Assembly: GCF_024753215.1 (NCBI RefSeq) | Contig: NZ_JANUGV010000009.1 | Span: 1 to 64,000 of the forward strand | Source of the DNA: Massilia solisilvae | GTDB taxonomy: Bacteria; Pseudomonadota; Gammaproteobacteria; Burkholderiales; Burkholderiaceae_D | DNA: 64,000 nucleotides | Reading direction: 5' to 3' | Shown here: piece after piece, positions 7,660-16,031 of the stretch | Layout of the letters: every line of letters starts with the position of its first letter | Numbering within the stretch: the stretch's first letter is position 1 | Notes under the pieces: generated by a model | Told to the model about the DNA's origin: nothing | Seen by the model: only the letters and a program-made list of their open reading frames with translations | Database searches by the model: none | Made by a program: the position numbers and the translations under genes

Positions 7660-8091
7660 TTACGCGACCGAACCGCCCGCTGCCTCGATCGCCGCTTTCG
7701 CGCCGGCGGTCACTTTCAGGCCCTTGAGGTTCACCGCACGGGTGATCTCGCCGGACTGGATGACGCGCACGTCACGTGCCAGGGTCGACAGGATGCCAGC
7801 TTGCTTGAGCACCAGGATGTCGACGTCGCCGACGGCCAGGGTGTTCAGGTCGGACAGGCGCACTTCGGCCTTGAAGGTGGCGTTGAGCGACTTGAAGCCA
7901 CGCTTGGGCAGACGACGCTGCAGCGGCATCTGGCCGCCTTCGAAGCCGACCTTGTGGAAGCCGCCCGAACGCGACTTCTGGCCCTTGTGGCCGCGGCCGG
8001 CGGTCTTGCCCAGGCCCGAGCCGATGCCACGGCCGACGCGGCGCTTGGCGTGCTTGGCGCCTTCTGCCGGTTGAATGGTATTCAGTTCCAT
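7660..8091 (-). CDS. rplO: 50S ribosomal protein L15
   Basis: The 143-residue L15 has the glycine/arginine-rich N-terminal extension HAKRRVGRGIGSGLGKTAGR and a globular C-terminal domain with VDILVLKQAGIL. The extension threads into 23S rRNA. Its place between rpmD and secY is the standard spc order. Confidence 0.98.
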   Translation of the reverse strand: MELNTIQPAEGAKHAKRRVGRGIGSGLGKTAGRGHKGQKSRSGGFHKVGFEGGQMPLQRRLPKRGFKSLNATFKAEVRLSDLNTLAVGDVDILVLKQAGILSTLARDVRVIQSGEITRAVNLKGLKVTAGAKAAIEAAGGSVA

Positions 8092-8114
8092 TGATTTCTC
8101 CTTATGCGCGCGGC

Positions 8115-8294
8115 TTAGTCGATTACCTTGACCAGGTAGGCGACCTTGTTGATCATGCCGCGCACGGCCGGGGTGTCCTGCAGCTCGGAAACAGAGTTCA
8201 CGCGACGCAGGCCCAGGCCACGCACGGTAGCGCGGTGGTCCTGGCGGGTGCCGATCAGGCCCTTGACCAGTTTAACTTTGACGGTGTTTGCCAT
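8115..8294 (-). CDS. rpmD: 50S ribosomal protein L30
   Basis: Translation from ATG at 8294 gives 59 residues starting MANTVKVKLVKGLIGTRQDH and ending VAYLVKVID. This matches the size and the R-x-T-V-RGLGLR core of short bacterial L30. It fills the 210-bp space between rpsE and rplO, exactly where L30 belongs. Confidence 0.95.
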   Translation of the reverse strand: MANTVKVKLVKGLIGTRQDHRATVRGLGLRRVNSVSELQDTPAVRGMINKVAYLVKVID

Positions 8295-8305
8295 GATGGT
8301 TCCTC

Positions 8306-8824
8306 TTAGCCCAGGATCTCTTCGACCGACTTGCCACGCTTGGCGGCGATGTCGGCCGGGGTGCTCATCTTCGACAGGCCGTCGAGGGTTGCGCGCACCA
8401 GGTTGTACGGGTTGCTCGAACCGGTCGACTTGGCGACCACGTCGGTCACGCCCATCACTTCAAAGATCGCGCGCATTGCACCGCCCGCGATGACGCCGGT
8501 ACCCGGCTTGGCCGGCGACATCATCACGCGCGAGGCGCCGTGGCGGCCTTCGACGCTGTGCTGCAGGGTACCGTTCTTCAGGGGCACCTTGATCAGGTTG
8601 CGGCGGGCTTCTTCCATTGCCTTCTGCACGCCGACCGGAACTTCCTTCGACTTGCCCTTGCCCATGCCGATGCGGCCATCGCCGTCACCGACAACGGTCA
8701 GCGCTGCAAAACCCATGATGCGACCGCCCTTGACCACTTTGGTCACGCGGTTGATCGCGATCATTTTTTCGCGCATGCCATCATCCGGCTTGTCGCTTGC
8801 CATTTTCGCTTGCATTTTTGCCAT
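8306..8824 (-). CDS. rpsE: 30S ribosomal protein S5
   Basis: The 172-residue S5 has the RNA-binding domain motif RVTKVVKGGRIMGFAALTV and the C-terminal KSTGSSNPYNLVRAT. It contributes to decoding fidelity in the small-subunit body. A short Lys/Met-rich N-terminal extension (MAKMQAKMASDKPDDGM) precedes the core. It lies between rplR and rpmD. Confidence 0.99.
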   Translation of the reverse strand: MAKMQAKMASDKPDDGMREKMIAINRVTKVVKGGRIMGFAALTVVGDGDGRIGMGKGKSKEVPVGVQKAMEEARRNLIKVPLKNGTLQHSVEGRHGASRVMMSPAKPGTGVIAGGAMRAIFEVMGVTDVVAKSTGSSNPYNLVRATLDGLSKMSTPADIAAKRGKSVEEILG

Positions 8825-8836
8825 GACGATTCTTCC

Positions 8837-9199
8837 TTAGAACTTCAGACCGGCTTCACGGGCGGCTTCCGCCAGCGCCTTGACACGGCCGTGATAACGG
8901 AAACCGGAGCGGTCGAACGCTACCTCGGTGATTCCAGCTTTCAGTGCTTTCTCTGCGACGCGCTTGCCCACCAGGGCCGCGGCAGCGGCGTTGCCACCCT
9001 TGCCGGTCTGGCCAGCCAGCTCGGCGCGCACTTCGGCTTCCAGCGTCGAAGCCGACACCAGCACCTTGGCTTCCGGGCTGATCAGGTTCGCATAGATGTG
9101 CAGGTTGGTGCGATGCACCTGCAGGCGGTTCACGCCCAGCTGCGCGATCTTGATGCGGGTTTGGCGTCCGCGACGCAGACGCGATTCTTTCTTGTCCAT
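8837..9199 (-). CDS. rplR: 50S ribosomal protein L18
   Basis: The 120-residue L18 binds 5S rRNA with L5 and L25. It shows the basic start MDKKESRLRRGRQTRIKIAQ and ends with FDRSGFRYHGRVKALAEAAR, the normal C-terminal signature. Length is standard and the gene is 12 bp from rplF. Confidence 0.98.
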   Translation of the reverse strand: MDKKESRLRRGRQTRIKIAQLGVNRLQVHRTNLHIYANLISPEAKVLVSASTLEAEVRAELAGQTGKGGNAAAAALVGKRVAEKALKAGITEVAFDRSGFRYHGRVKALAEAAREAGLKF

Positions 9200-9211
9200 C
9201 GTCAGCTCCGA

Positions 9212-9745
9212 TTATTTCTTCTTGGTTTCTTTCAGCTTCACCACTTCGTCCGCATAGCGGACACCCTTGCCCTTGTAAGGCTCAGGCGAGCGGTAAGCAC
9301 GCACTTCAGCGGCGACCTGGCCCACCTTCTGGCGGTCGATACCCTTGATCACGATCTCGGTCGGGGTCGGGGTAGCGGCGGTCACGCCTTCCGGCATCGC
9401 ATGCAGCACCGGGTGCGAGAAGCCCAGCGACAGGTTCAGGGCGTTGCCCTGGACGGCTGCCTTGTAGCCCACGCCGACCAGGGTCAGCTTCTTCTCGAAG
9501 CCGCGGGTCACGCCGGTCACCATGTTGTTGACCAGGGCGCGCAGGGTGCCGCTCATCGCGTTCGATTCACGCGACTCGTCGACCACGTCGAAAGTCAGCG
9601 TGCCGTTGTTGTTTTCCACCTTGACCAGGCCGTTCAGCGGCTGGGTCAGCGAGCCCAGCGGGCCCTTGACCGTGATCGCGCCGGCGCTGATCGCTACGTC
9701 CGTACCGGCCGGCACGGCGATTGGCATCTTAGCTACTCGAGACAT
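9212..9745 (-). CDS. rplF: 50S ribosomal protein L6
   Basis: The 177-residue L6 has two similar alpha/beta domains and the signature PEPYKGKGVRYADEVVKLKE at its C-terminus. It sits near the factor-binding site of the large subunit. The start MSRVAKMPIAVPAGTDV is normal. It lies between rpsH and rplR. Confidence 0.98.
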   Translation of the reverse strand: MSRVAKMPIAVPAGTDVAISAGAITVKGPLGSLTQPLNGLVKVENNNGTLTFDVVDESRESNAMSGTLRALVNNMVTGVTRGFEKKLTLVGVGYKAAVQGNALNLSLGFSHPVLHAMPEGVTAATPTPTEIVIKGIDRQKVGQVAAEVRAYRSPEPYKGKGVRYADEVVKLKETKKK

Positions 9746-9755
9746 CGTCTACTCC

Positions 9756-10151
9756 TTAAGCCACGTAGCAAATCACTTCGCCACCGACACCGGTAGCGCG
9801 TGCTTTGCGGTCGGTCATCACGCCACGCGGGGTCGAGACGATTGCCACGCCCAGGCCGTTCATGACCGACGGGATCTCATCCTTGCCCTTGTAGATGCGC
9901 AGGCCAGGACGCGACACGCGCTCGAGGCGCTCGATGACCGGACGGCCGACGTAATATTTCAAACCGATTTTCAGTTCCGACTTGCCACCTTCGGTGGACA
10001 CGGCGAAATCCTCAATGTAACCCTCGTCCTTCAGGACGTTGGCAATCGCAACTTTCAACTTCGACGACGGCATCGACACGGCGGTCTTCTGCACGCCTTG
10101 TGCGTTGCGGATACGGGTCAGCATATCGGCGATAGGATCGCTCATACTCAT
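9756..10151 (-). CDS. rpsH: 30S ribosomal protein S8
   Basis: The 131-residue S8 starts MSMSDPIADMLTRIRNAQ and contains SRPGLRIYKGKDEIP and STPRGVMTDRKAR. It binds the central 16S domain. In E. coli it also represses spc translation at the rplE site. No equivalent regulatory stem was established here. Confidence 0.98.
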   Translation of the reverse strand: MSMSDPIADMLTRIRNAQGVQKTAVSMPSSKLKVAIANVLKDEGYIEDFAVSTEGGKSELKIGLKYYVGRPVIERLERVSRPGLRIYKGKDEIPSVMNGLGVAIVSTPRGVMTDRKARATGVGGEVICYVA

Positions 10152-10165
10152 TGCTTGTTCTCCTA

Positions 10166-10471
10166 TTACCAGCTAGCTTTGGTCATGCCCGGGATCTCGC
10201 CACGCATAGCGAATTCACGGAGTTTGGTACGGGCCAGACCGAATTTACGGAAAGTGCCACGGGGACGGCCGGTCAGCGCGCAACGGTTGCGCTGGCGGGT
10301 CGGGTTGGCGTTGCGCGGCAGCGCCTGCAGCTTCAGGCGGGCTTCGTAACGCTCTTCGTCCGACTTGGTCTGGTCGTCGATGATCGCTTTCAGAGCGGCA
10401 CGCTTCGCGGCGAATTTCTCCACCAGGTCTGCACGCTTCTGTTCGCGGTTAATCAGTGCAAGTTTTGCCAT
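10166..10471 (-). CDS. rpsN: 30S ribosomal protein S14 (zinc-independent)
   Basis: This 101-residue S14 is the long C- type. It lacks paired CxxC motifs and ends with CALTGRPRGTFRKFGL and LREFAMRGEIPGMTKASW. It lies in the small-subunit head. Its spc position between rplE and rpsH is normal, and only a 4-bp gap separates it from rplE. Confidence 0.98.
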   Translation of the reverse strand: MAKLALINREQKRADLVEKFAAKRAALKAIIDDQTKSDEERYEARLKLQALPRNANPTRQRNRCALTGRPRGTFRKFGLARTKLREFAMRGEIPGMTKASW

Positions 10472-10475
10472 GTTC

Positions 10476-11015
10476 TTAGTTCCGGAACGGGAATTTGAAT
10501 GCGGCGAGCAGCGCTTTGGCTTCTTCGTCGGTCTTAGCGGTGGTGGTGATCGAGATGTTCAGGCCACGCAGCGCGTCGATTTTGTCGTAATCGATTTCCG
10601 GGAAGATGATCTGCTCTTTGACGCCGATGTTGTAGTTGCCGCGGCCATCGAACGAACGGCCGTTGACACCACGGAAGTCACGCACGCGCGGCAGGGCCAC
10701 GGTGATGAAGCGGTCCAGGAATTCGTACATGCGGGCGCCGCGCAGGGTCACCATCGTACCGATCGGGTAGCCTTCGCGGATCTTGAAGCCGGCGATCGCC
10801 TTGCGGGCCTTGGTCACGACCGGTTTCTGGCCGGCGATCTTGGTCAGGTCGCCGGTGGCGTGCTCGATGACCTTCTTGTCGGCCACCGCTTCGCCCAGAC
10901 CCATGTTCAGGGTGATCTTGGTCAGGCGCGGCACTTCCATGATCGACTTGTAACCGAACTTCTCGGTCAGCTCGCCGACGACTTTGTCTTTATACAGTTG
11001 TTGGAGACGGGCCAT
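10476..11015 (-). CDS. rplE: 50S ribosomal protein L5
   Basis: The 179-residue L5 carries the 5S rRNA and contacts P-site tRNA and S13. Visible signatures include FGYKSIMEVPRLTKITLNMG and the C-terminal GLNISITTTAKTDEEAKAL. Length matches the family. It lies 6 bp after rplX. Confidence 0.98.
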   Translation of the reverse strand: MARLQQLYKDKVVGELTEKFGYKSIMEVPRLTKITLNMGLGEAVADKKVIEHATGDLTKIAGQKPVVTKARKAIAGFKIREGYPIGTMVTLRGARMYEFLDRFITVALPRVRDFRGVNGRSFDGRGNYNIGVKEQIIFPEIDYDKIDALRGLNISITTTAKTDEEAKALLAAFKFPFRN

Positions 11016-11021
11016 TGTGTA

Positions 11022-11336
11022 TTACCCTTTCACTACTTCGCCGTTCGACTTGAAGACGCGGACTTTTTTGCCGTCCACCGTCTTGAAGCCCACGCGGTCT
11101 GCCTTGCCGGTCGCAGCGTTGAACAGAGCAACGTTCGACACGTGAATCGGCATGGTCTTATCGACGATACCACCAGTAACACCGGTCATCGGGTTCGGCT
11201 TGACGGCCTTCTTGGCCACGTTCACGCCTTCGACGATGACGTGCTCGGCGTCCACGCGCTGCTGCACGACACCGCGCTTGCCCTTGTCCTTGCCGGCCAG
11301 GACGACGACTTCGTCGTTTTTACGAATCTTATCCAT
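11022..11336 (-). CDS. rplX: 50S ribosomal protein L24
   Basis: This 104-residue assembly-initiator protein has a KOW motif near the N-terminus (NDEVVVLAGKDKGKRGVV). It nucleates folding of the 5' domain of 23S rRNA and lines the exit tunnel. Gene order rplN-rplX-rplE is conserved. Confidence 0.98.
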   Translation of the reverse strand: MDKIRKNDEVVVLAGKDKGKRGVVQQRVDAEHVIVEGVNVAKKAVKPNPMTGVTGGIVDKTMPIHVSNVALFNAATGKADRVGFKTVDGKKVRVFKSNGEVVKG

Positions 11337-11346
11337 TGCGATCCCC

Positions 11347-11715
11347 TTACAGAACTTCCGGTGCCAGGGACACGATCTTCATGAACTTCTCGGTACGCAG
11401 TTCGCGCGTGACCGGTCCAAAGATACGGGTACCGATCGGCTCCAGCTTGTTGTTCAGCAGGACAGCGGCGTTGCCGTCGAACTTGACCAGGGAGCCGTCC
11501 TGGCGGCGCACGCCCTTGGCGGTACGCACAACCACGGCGTTGTAAATTTCACCTTTTTTCACACGGCCGCGCGGCTGGGCCACCTTCACGGTGACCTTGA
11601 TCACGTCGCCAATGCTCGCGTAACGGCGCTTGGAGCCGCCCAACACCTTGATGCACAGAACTTCTTTCGCACCGGTGTTGTCGGCCACTTCGAGCCGGCT
11701 TTCAGTTTGAATCAT
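11347..11715 (-). CDS. rplN: 50S ribosomal protein L14
   Basis: The 122-residue L14 has ESRLEVADNTGAKEVLCI and the C-terminal GPVTRELRTEKFMKIVSLAP. It forms an intersubunit bridge. It is the first gene of the spc group, preceded by a 235-bp non-coding stretch with hairpins instead of following rpsQ closely. It may therefore be transcribed partly from its own start. Confidence 0.99.
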   Translation of the reverse strand: MIQTESRLEVADNTGAKEVLCIKVLGGSKRRYASIGDVIKVTVKVAQPRGRVKKGEIYNAVVVRTAKGVRRQDGSLVKFDGNAAVLLNNKLEPIGTRIFGPVTRELRTEKFMKIVSLAPEVL

Positions 11716-11748
11716 AGTATTTTCTTTCCCAACTTAAGCCGAAGAAAC

Positions 11749-11767
11749 CCCACGACAGCGTCGTGGG
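11749..11767 (-). other. Leader hairpin upstream of rplN
   Basis: An 8-bp perfect stem (CCCACGAC / GTCGTGGG) with a 3-base loop lies about 35 nt before the rplN start on the minus transcript. It is followed by a moderately U-rich stretch. It may be a leader structure or attenuator. A smaller repeat, ATTGGA-N3-TCCAAT, lies upstream at 11826-11840. Confidence 0.5.
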
Positions 11768-11896
11768 CCTGCGGTCAGTCTTGGTCCCGCCGTCCGCCCT
11801 CATTGCAAGCGCGTCCGTTTGGGTGATTGGACTTTCCAATAACTTCGTTGCAGGCCGCGGCGATCGCGGGGACCACTGCGGCAACACATGAACGAA

Positions 11897-11925
11897 GCCC
11901 GCTAGTATGTCACATACCAGCGGGC
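11897..11925 (-). terminator. Hairpin after rpsQ, end of S10 group
   Basis: On the minus transcript GCCCGCTGGTAT pairs with ATACTAGCGGGC (one G-U pair) around a small loop, about 25 nt after the rpsQ stop. The following TTCGTTC is only weakly T-rich. It marks the S10-spc junction and probably causes partial termination or processing. Confidence 0.5.
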
Positions 11926-11950
11926 CCCGCAAGACTAATTTTTGGGCGGC

Positions 11951-12223
11951 TTAGATAACCTGTGCTACCTGCACAACACGGGTCACGCTCCACGCCTTCG
12001 TCTTCGAGATCGGGCGACCTTCCGAGATCTCGACCGTGTCGCCGGTCTTGGCCTGGTTGGTCTCGTCGTGCGCGTGGTACTTGTTCGAGCGCACGATGAT
12101 CTTGCCGTACAGCGGGTGCTTGACGTGACGCTCAACCAGTACGGTCACCGTCTTGTCCATCTTGTCGGACACGACCTTGCCGACCAGCGTGCGCTTCAGC
12201 GCCGTTTTAGTGGTGTCGTTCAT
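11951..12223 (-). CDS. rpsQ: 30S ribosomal protein S17
   Basis: The 90-residue S17 is an OB-fold primary binder. It has VGKVVSDKMDKTVTVLVERH and the C-terminal ISKTKAWSVTRVVQ. It overlaps rpmC by 4 bp, indicating translational coupling. It ends the S10 group and is followed by a hairpin. Confidence 0.98.
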   Translation of the reverse strand: MNDTTKTALKRTLVGKVVSDKMDKTVTVLVERHVKHPLYGKIIVRSNKYHAHDETNQAKTGDTVEISEGRPISKTKAWSVTRVVQVAQVI

Positions 12224-12417
12224 TTGGCTTCCTTCTGGTTCATCACAGTCTTCACACGCGCGATGTCGCGGCGGACTTTCTTGAGCTGCGCGGTGTTGGT
12301 CAACTGCTGCGTCGCGATCTGCATGCGCAGGCCGAACTGGGCCTTGAGCAGGTCGCTCAGTTCTTTCTGCAGCTCGTCTGCGCCTTTGCCGCGGAGTTCA
12401 CTAGCTTTCATATTCAA
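12220..12417 (-). CDS. rpmC: 50S ribosomal protein L29
   Basis: This 65-residue two-helix protein starts MNMKASELRGKGADELQKEL and contains LRMQIATQQLTNTAQLKKVR, typical of L29. L29 sits at the exit tunnel next to L23, where SRP and trigger factor dock. It overlaps rpsQ by 4 bp and follows rplP. Confidence 0.97.
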   Translation of the reverse strand: MNMKASELRGKGADELQKELSDLLKAQFGLRMQIATQQLTNTAQLKKVRRDIARVKTVMNQKEAK

Positions 12418-12423
12418 CTCCTG

Positions 12424-12843
12424 TTATTGGCCGACCTGGCGCACCACGAAGGTGGTTGCCAGCGGCAGTTTGGCAGCGGCCAGGCGGAACGCTTCGCGCG
12501 CCAGTTCTTCGGCGACACCGTCCATCTCGTACAGGACCTTGCCTGGCTGGATCTCGGCGACGTAGTACTCCGGGTTACCTTTACCGTTACCCATACGGAC
12601 TTCGGCCGGCTTGTTCGAAATCGGCTTGTCCGGGAAGATACGGATCCAGATCCGGCCGCCACGCTTGATGTGACGGGTCATGGCACGACGCGCTGCCTCG
12701 ATCTGGCGCGCGGTGATACGGCCGCGGACGGTCGCTTTCAGGCCGAACTCGCCAAACGAGACCGCGGTGCCGCGGTCATGCGAAATGCCGGTGTTGCGGC
12801 CTTTCTGCTCTTTACGATACTTTCTGCGGGATGGCTGCAGCAT
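12424..12843 (-). CDS. rplP: 50S ribosomal protein L16
   Basis: The 139-residue L16 starts MLQPSRRKYRKEQKGRNTG and has RGRITARQIEAARRAMTRH and the WIRIFPDKPISNKPAEVRMG stretch. It organises the A-site region of 23S rRNA. It lies 2 bp after rpsC, an arrangement that usually means tight coupling. Confidence 0.98.
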   Translation of the reverse strand: MLQPSRRKYRKEQKGRNTGISHDRGTAVSFGEFGLKATVRGRITARQIEAARRAMTRHIKRGGRIWIRIFPDKPISNKPAEVRMGNGKGNPEYYVAEIQPGKVLYEMDGVAEELAREAFRLAAAKLPLATTFVVRQVGQ

Positions 12844-12845
12844 CT

Positions 12846-13640
12846 TTATTCTCCTGCTTTGTCAGCAGCCGGCTTGGCAGCGCGGCGGCCTGCTGGTGCG
12901 GTTGCCGGCTTGGCGCCCGGGCGGCCACGGCCAGCCGGTTTGCCGTCGTCGCGGCGCGGGCCGCGCGGCTTCTTCTCTTCGGCCGGGGTCTCGATCACCG
13001 GTGCTTCGCCGGTAGCCGAGCGGTCGCCCTTGTAAACCCAGACCTTGACGCCGATGATGCCGTAGGTGGTCGAGGCTTCGCTGGTGCCGTAGTCGATGTC
13101 GGCGCGCAGGGTGTGCAGGGGCACACGGCCTTCGCGGTACCATTCGGTACGGGCGATCTCGATGCCGTTCAGGCGGCCCGACGACATGATCTTGATGCCC
13201 AGGGCGCCCAGGCGCATCGCGTTCTGCATCGCGCGCTTCATGGCGCGGCGGAACATGATGCGCTTCTCGAGCTGCTGCGAGATCGAGTCGGCGATCAGTT
13301 GCGCGTCGATTTCCGGCTTGCGGATCTCTTCGATGTTCACGTGCACCGGAACACCCATGATCTTGGTCAGCGACGACTTCAGAACTTCGATGTCCTCGCC
13401 TTTCTTGCCGATCACGACGCCCGGACGCGAGCTGAACACGGTGAAGCGCGCGTTCTTGGCCGGACGCTCGATGACGATGCGGCCCACCGAAGCGTTCTTC
13501 AGTTTCTTCTTCAGGAAGGCACGGGCTTCCAGGTCTTCCTTCAGCATTTCTGCGAAGTTGCCGTTGCCCGCGTACCAACGCGAAGCCCAGTTACGGGTTA
13601 CTGCCAGGCGAAAGCCAGTCGGGTGAATCTTCTGTCCCAT
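12846..13640 (-). CDS. rpsC: 30S ribosomal protein S3
   Basis: The 264-residue S3 has an N-terminal KH domain (RPGVVIGKKGEDIEVLK) and a C-terminal domain with GALGIKIMSSGRLNGIEIAR. S3 lines the mRNA entry tunnel and helps unwind mRNA. It is about 30 residues longer than E. coli S3. The extra part is a low-complexity Ala/Gly/Lys/Arg tail from about residue 225, common in betaproteobacteria. Confidence 0.98.
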   Translation of the reverse strand: MGQKIHPTGFRLAVTRNWASRWYAGNGNFAEMLKEDLEARAFLKKKLKNASVGRIVIERPAKNARFTVFSSRPGVVIGKKGEDIEVLKSSLTKIMGVPVHVNIEEIRKPEIDAQLIADSISQQLEKRIMFRRAMKRAMQNAMRLGALGIKIMSSGRLNGIEIARTEWYREGRVPLHTLRADIDYGTSEASTTYGIIGVKVWVYKGDRSATGEAPVIETPAEEKKPRGPRRDDGKPAGRGRPGAKPATAPAGRRAAKPAADKAGE

Positions 13641-13651
13641 CGTGTGACCCC

Positions 13652-13981
13652 TTAATTGCCGACAGTCACGTAGATGTGACAGGATTGTTTCGAAATGCGA
13701 TCACCGCGGCCTTTGGCACGTGCCGTAAAGCGCTTCAGGATCGGACCCTTTTCGACGTAGATCTGGGTGACTTTCAGCTCGTCGATGTCGGCGCCGTCGT
13801 TGTGCTCGGCGTTCGCGATGGCGGACTCCAGCACTTTCTTGACGATGGCCGCGCCCTTCTTCGGGCTGAACTGCAGAATGTTGAGCGCAGCGTCAACTTT
13901 CTTGCCACGGATCAGGTCTGCAACCAGGCGGCCCTTCTGTTCCGACAGGCGCACGCCCTTGAGGATAGCTTTAGTTTCCAT
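13652..13981 (-). CDS. rplV: 50S ribosomal protein L22
   Basis: The 109-residue L22 has METKAILKGVRLSEQKGRLV and the beta-hairpin region GPILKRFTARAKGRGDRISK that reaches into the exit tunnel, where macrolide-resistance mutations occur in other bacteria. Its start overlaps the rpsS stop by one base. Confidence 0.98.
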   Translation of the reverse strand: METKAILKGVRLSEQKGRLVADLIRGKKVDAALNILQFSPKKGAAIVKKVLESAIANAEHNDGADIDELKVTQIYVEKGPILKRFTARAKGRGDRISKQSCHIYVTVGN

Positions 13982-14256
13982 TATTTCTTCGCCTTCTTGT
14001 CAGCGGCGTGGCCCTTGAACGTGCGGGTCAGCGCGAACTCGCCGAGCTTGTGACCAACCATGTTCTCGGAAACGTACACCGGTACGTGCACCTTGCCGTT
14101 GTGGACAGCGATGGTCAGGCCGATGAAGTCCGGCATGATCGTCGAACGGCGCGACCAGGTCTTGATGGGCTTCTTGTCCTTGGTCGACTGTGCGGTCTCG
14201 ACCTTTTTCATCAGGTGGGCGTCGCAGAACGGCCCTTTTTTCAGTGAACGAGTCAT
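13981..14256 (-). CDS. rpsS: 30S ribosomal protein S19
   Basis: The 91-residue S19 starts MTRSLKKGPFCDAHLMKKVE and contains TWSRRSTIMPDFIGLTIAVH and GHKLGEFALTRTFKGH, all conserved. It forms a head complex with S13. It overlaps rplV by one base and lies 10 bp after rplB. Confidence 0.98.
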   Translation of the reverse strand: MTRSLKKGPFCDAHLMKKVETAQSTKDKKPIKTWSRRSTIMPDFIGLTIAVHNGKVHVPVYVSENMVGHKLGEFALTRTFKGHAADKKAKK

Positions 14257-14266
14257 CTAGATCCCC

Positions 14267-15094
14267 TTATTTCTTACCACGGCGCGAGACGATCATCGAA
14301 GACGTGCGCTTGTTCGAACGCGTCTTCTTACCCTTCGTCTGCTGGCCCCAAGGCGACACAGGATGACGACCGGCAGCCGTACGACCTTCACCACCACCGT
14401 GCGGGTGGTCGATCGGGTTCATCACCACACCGCGAACGGTCGGGCGGACACCGCGCCAGCGCATTGCACCAGCCTTACCAATCTTGCGCAGGTTGTGCTC
14501 GCCGTTGCCGACTTCGCCAACCGTGGCGCGGCACTCGATGTGCACGCGGCGCACTTCACCCGAGCGCAGGCGCACCTGGGCGTAGGTCCCTTCACGTGCC
14601 ATCAGCACGACGCCGGCACCGGCGGTACGCGCCATCTGCGCGCCCTTGCCAGGCAGCATTTCGACGCAGTGCATCGTGGTACCGACCGGGATGTTGCGGA
14701 TCGGCAGGCAGTTGCCCGACTTGATCGGCGCTTCCGAGCCGTTCTGGACCACGTCACCCACGGCCATGCCCTTGGTGGCGATGATGTACTTGCGATCGCC
14801 GTCGGCGTAGCACACCAGCGCGATGTGGGCGCTGCGGTTCGGGTCGTACTCGATGCGCTCGACCTTGGCGGGGATCCCGTCCTTGTTGCGCTTGAAGTCG
14901 ACCACACGGTAGTGTTGCTTGTGGCCACCGCCGATGTGGCGGGTAGTGATGTGGCCGTTGTTGTTACGGCCAGCAGTTTTCGATTTCTTCTCGACCAGGG
15001 CGGCGAACGGACGACCCTTGTACAGGTCGGCGTTGACCACCTTGACCATGCCGCGGCGGCCTGGCGAGGTCGGCTTCATCTTAACGAGTGCCAT
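14267..15094 (-). CDS. rplB: 50S ribosomal protein L2
   Basis: The 275-residue L2 is needed for subunit association and peptidyl transfer. The conserved C-terminal part has RGVVMNPIDHPHGGGEGRT, and the N-terminal part ALVKMKPTSPGRRGMVKV. The histidine in the PHGGGEG loop is present. Its start overlaps the rplW stop by one base. Confidence 0.99.
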   Translation of the reverse strand: MALVKMKPTSPGRRGMVKVVNADLYKGRPFAALVEKKSKTAGRNNNGHITTRHIGGGHKQHYRVVDFKRNKDGIPAKVERIEYDPNRSAHIALVCYADGDRKYIIATKGMAVGDVVQNGSEAPIKSGNCLPIRNIPVGTTMHCVEMLPGKGAQMARTAGAGVVLMAREGTYAQVRLRSGEVRRVHIECRATVGEVGNGEHNLRKIGKAGAMRWRGVRPTVRGVVMNPIDHPHGGGEGRTAAGRHPVSPWGQQTKGKKTRSNKRTSSMIVSRRGKK

Positions 15095-15411
15095 TATTTA
15101 GCCTCCTCGACGAAATTGATTTCCTGGCCCGGCTTCAGGCACACGAACGCGCGCTTGGTGTGGTTGCGACGGCCGATGAAACGGCCCGAGCGCTTGACCT
15201 TGCCTTCGCGGTTCACGGTCTGCACCGATTCCACTTCCACCTTGAACAGCAGTTCGACGGCGGCTTTGATCTCCGGCTTGGTCGCGTCCGGCAGGACCTT
15301 GAACACGATCTGCTCGGCCTTTTCAGCGACGAAGGTCGCCTTCTCGGAAATGACCGGAGCCAGCAGCACCTTCATCAGGCGCTCTTCGCTAAATTTGATT
15401 GCGGCGCTCAT
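15094..15411 (-). CDS. rplW: 50S ribosomal protein L23
   Basis: The 105-residue L23 has the core RLMKVLLAPVISEKATFVAE and ends with AFVCLKPGQEINFVEEAK. It forms the docking site for trigger factor and SRP at the tunnel exit. The short extension before RLMKVLL is normal for betaproteobacteria. It overlaps rplD by 4 bp. Confidence 0.98.
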   Translation of the reverse strand: MSAAIKFSEERLMKVLLAPVISEKATFVAEKAEQIVFKVLPDATKPEIKAAVELLFKVEVESVQTVNREGKVKRSGRFIGRRNHTKRAFVCLKPGQEINFVEEAK

Positions 15412-16028
15412 GCGTACATCTCCTCGATCTTGGCCAGCGCACCCTTGGTGACCAGGACTTTCTTGTAGAACACCAGCGACATCGGATCGGCGTGCTTCGG
15501 CTCGACAACCAGCACGTTCGGCAGGTTGCGCGAGGCCAGCAGCAGGTTCTCGTCGAGGTTATCGGTGATCACCAGCACCGAGTCCAGGCCCATGCCCTGC
15601 AGCTTTTGCGACAGCAGCTTGGTCTTCGGGGCTTCCACGGACAGGTTCTCGATCACGGACAGACGGTCTTCGCGGGCCAGCTGGGAGAGGATCGAGCAGA
15701 TACCTGCACGGAACATCTTCTTGTTGACCTTGTGCGAGAAGTTCTCTTCCGGCGAGTTCGGGAAGATACGGCCACCGCCGCGCCACAGCGGCGACGACGA
15801 CATACCGGCACGCGCACGGCCGGTGCCCTTCTGGCGCCACGGCTTCTTGGTGGTGTGCGAGACTTCTTCGCGATCCTTCTGCTTGCGGTTGCCGCTGCGT
15901 GCGTTGGCAGCGTAGGCGACCACGATCTGGTGGATCAGCGCTTCGTTGTAGTCGCGGCCGAACACGGTGTCGGCGGCGGCGACGGCGGCGCCAGCCTGGC
16001 CTTGCTCATTCAGGAGCTTCAGTTCCAT
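15408..16028 (-). CDS. rplD: 50S ribosomal protein L4
   Basis: The 206-residue L4 has the tunnel-loop region TKKPWRQKGTGRARAGMSSS, then RGGGRIFPNSPEENFSHKVN. It lines the exit tunnel with L22. In E. coli L4 represses the S10 operon through its leader. Here the S10-group promoter lies directly before rplC and rpsJ is separate, so any autoregulation would work on a different leader. Confidence 0.98.
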   Translation of the reverse strand: MELKLLNEQGQAGAAVAAADTVFGRDYNEALIHQIVVAYAANARSGNRKQKDREEVSHTTKKPWRQKGTGRARAGMSSSPLWRGGGRIFPNSPEENFSHKVNKKMFRAGICSILSQLAREDRLSVIENLSVEAPKTKLLSQKLQGMGLDSVLVITDNLDENLLLASRNLPNVLVVEPKHADPMSLVFYKKVLVTKGALAKIEEMYA

Positions 16029-16031
16029 CGT

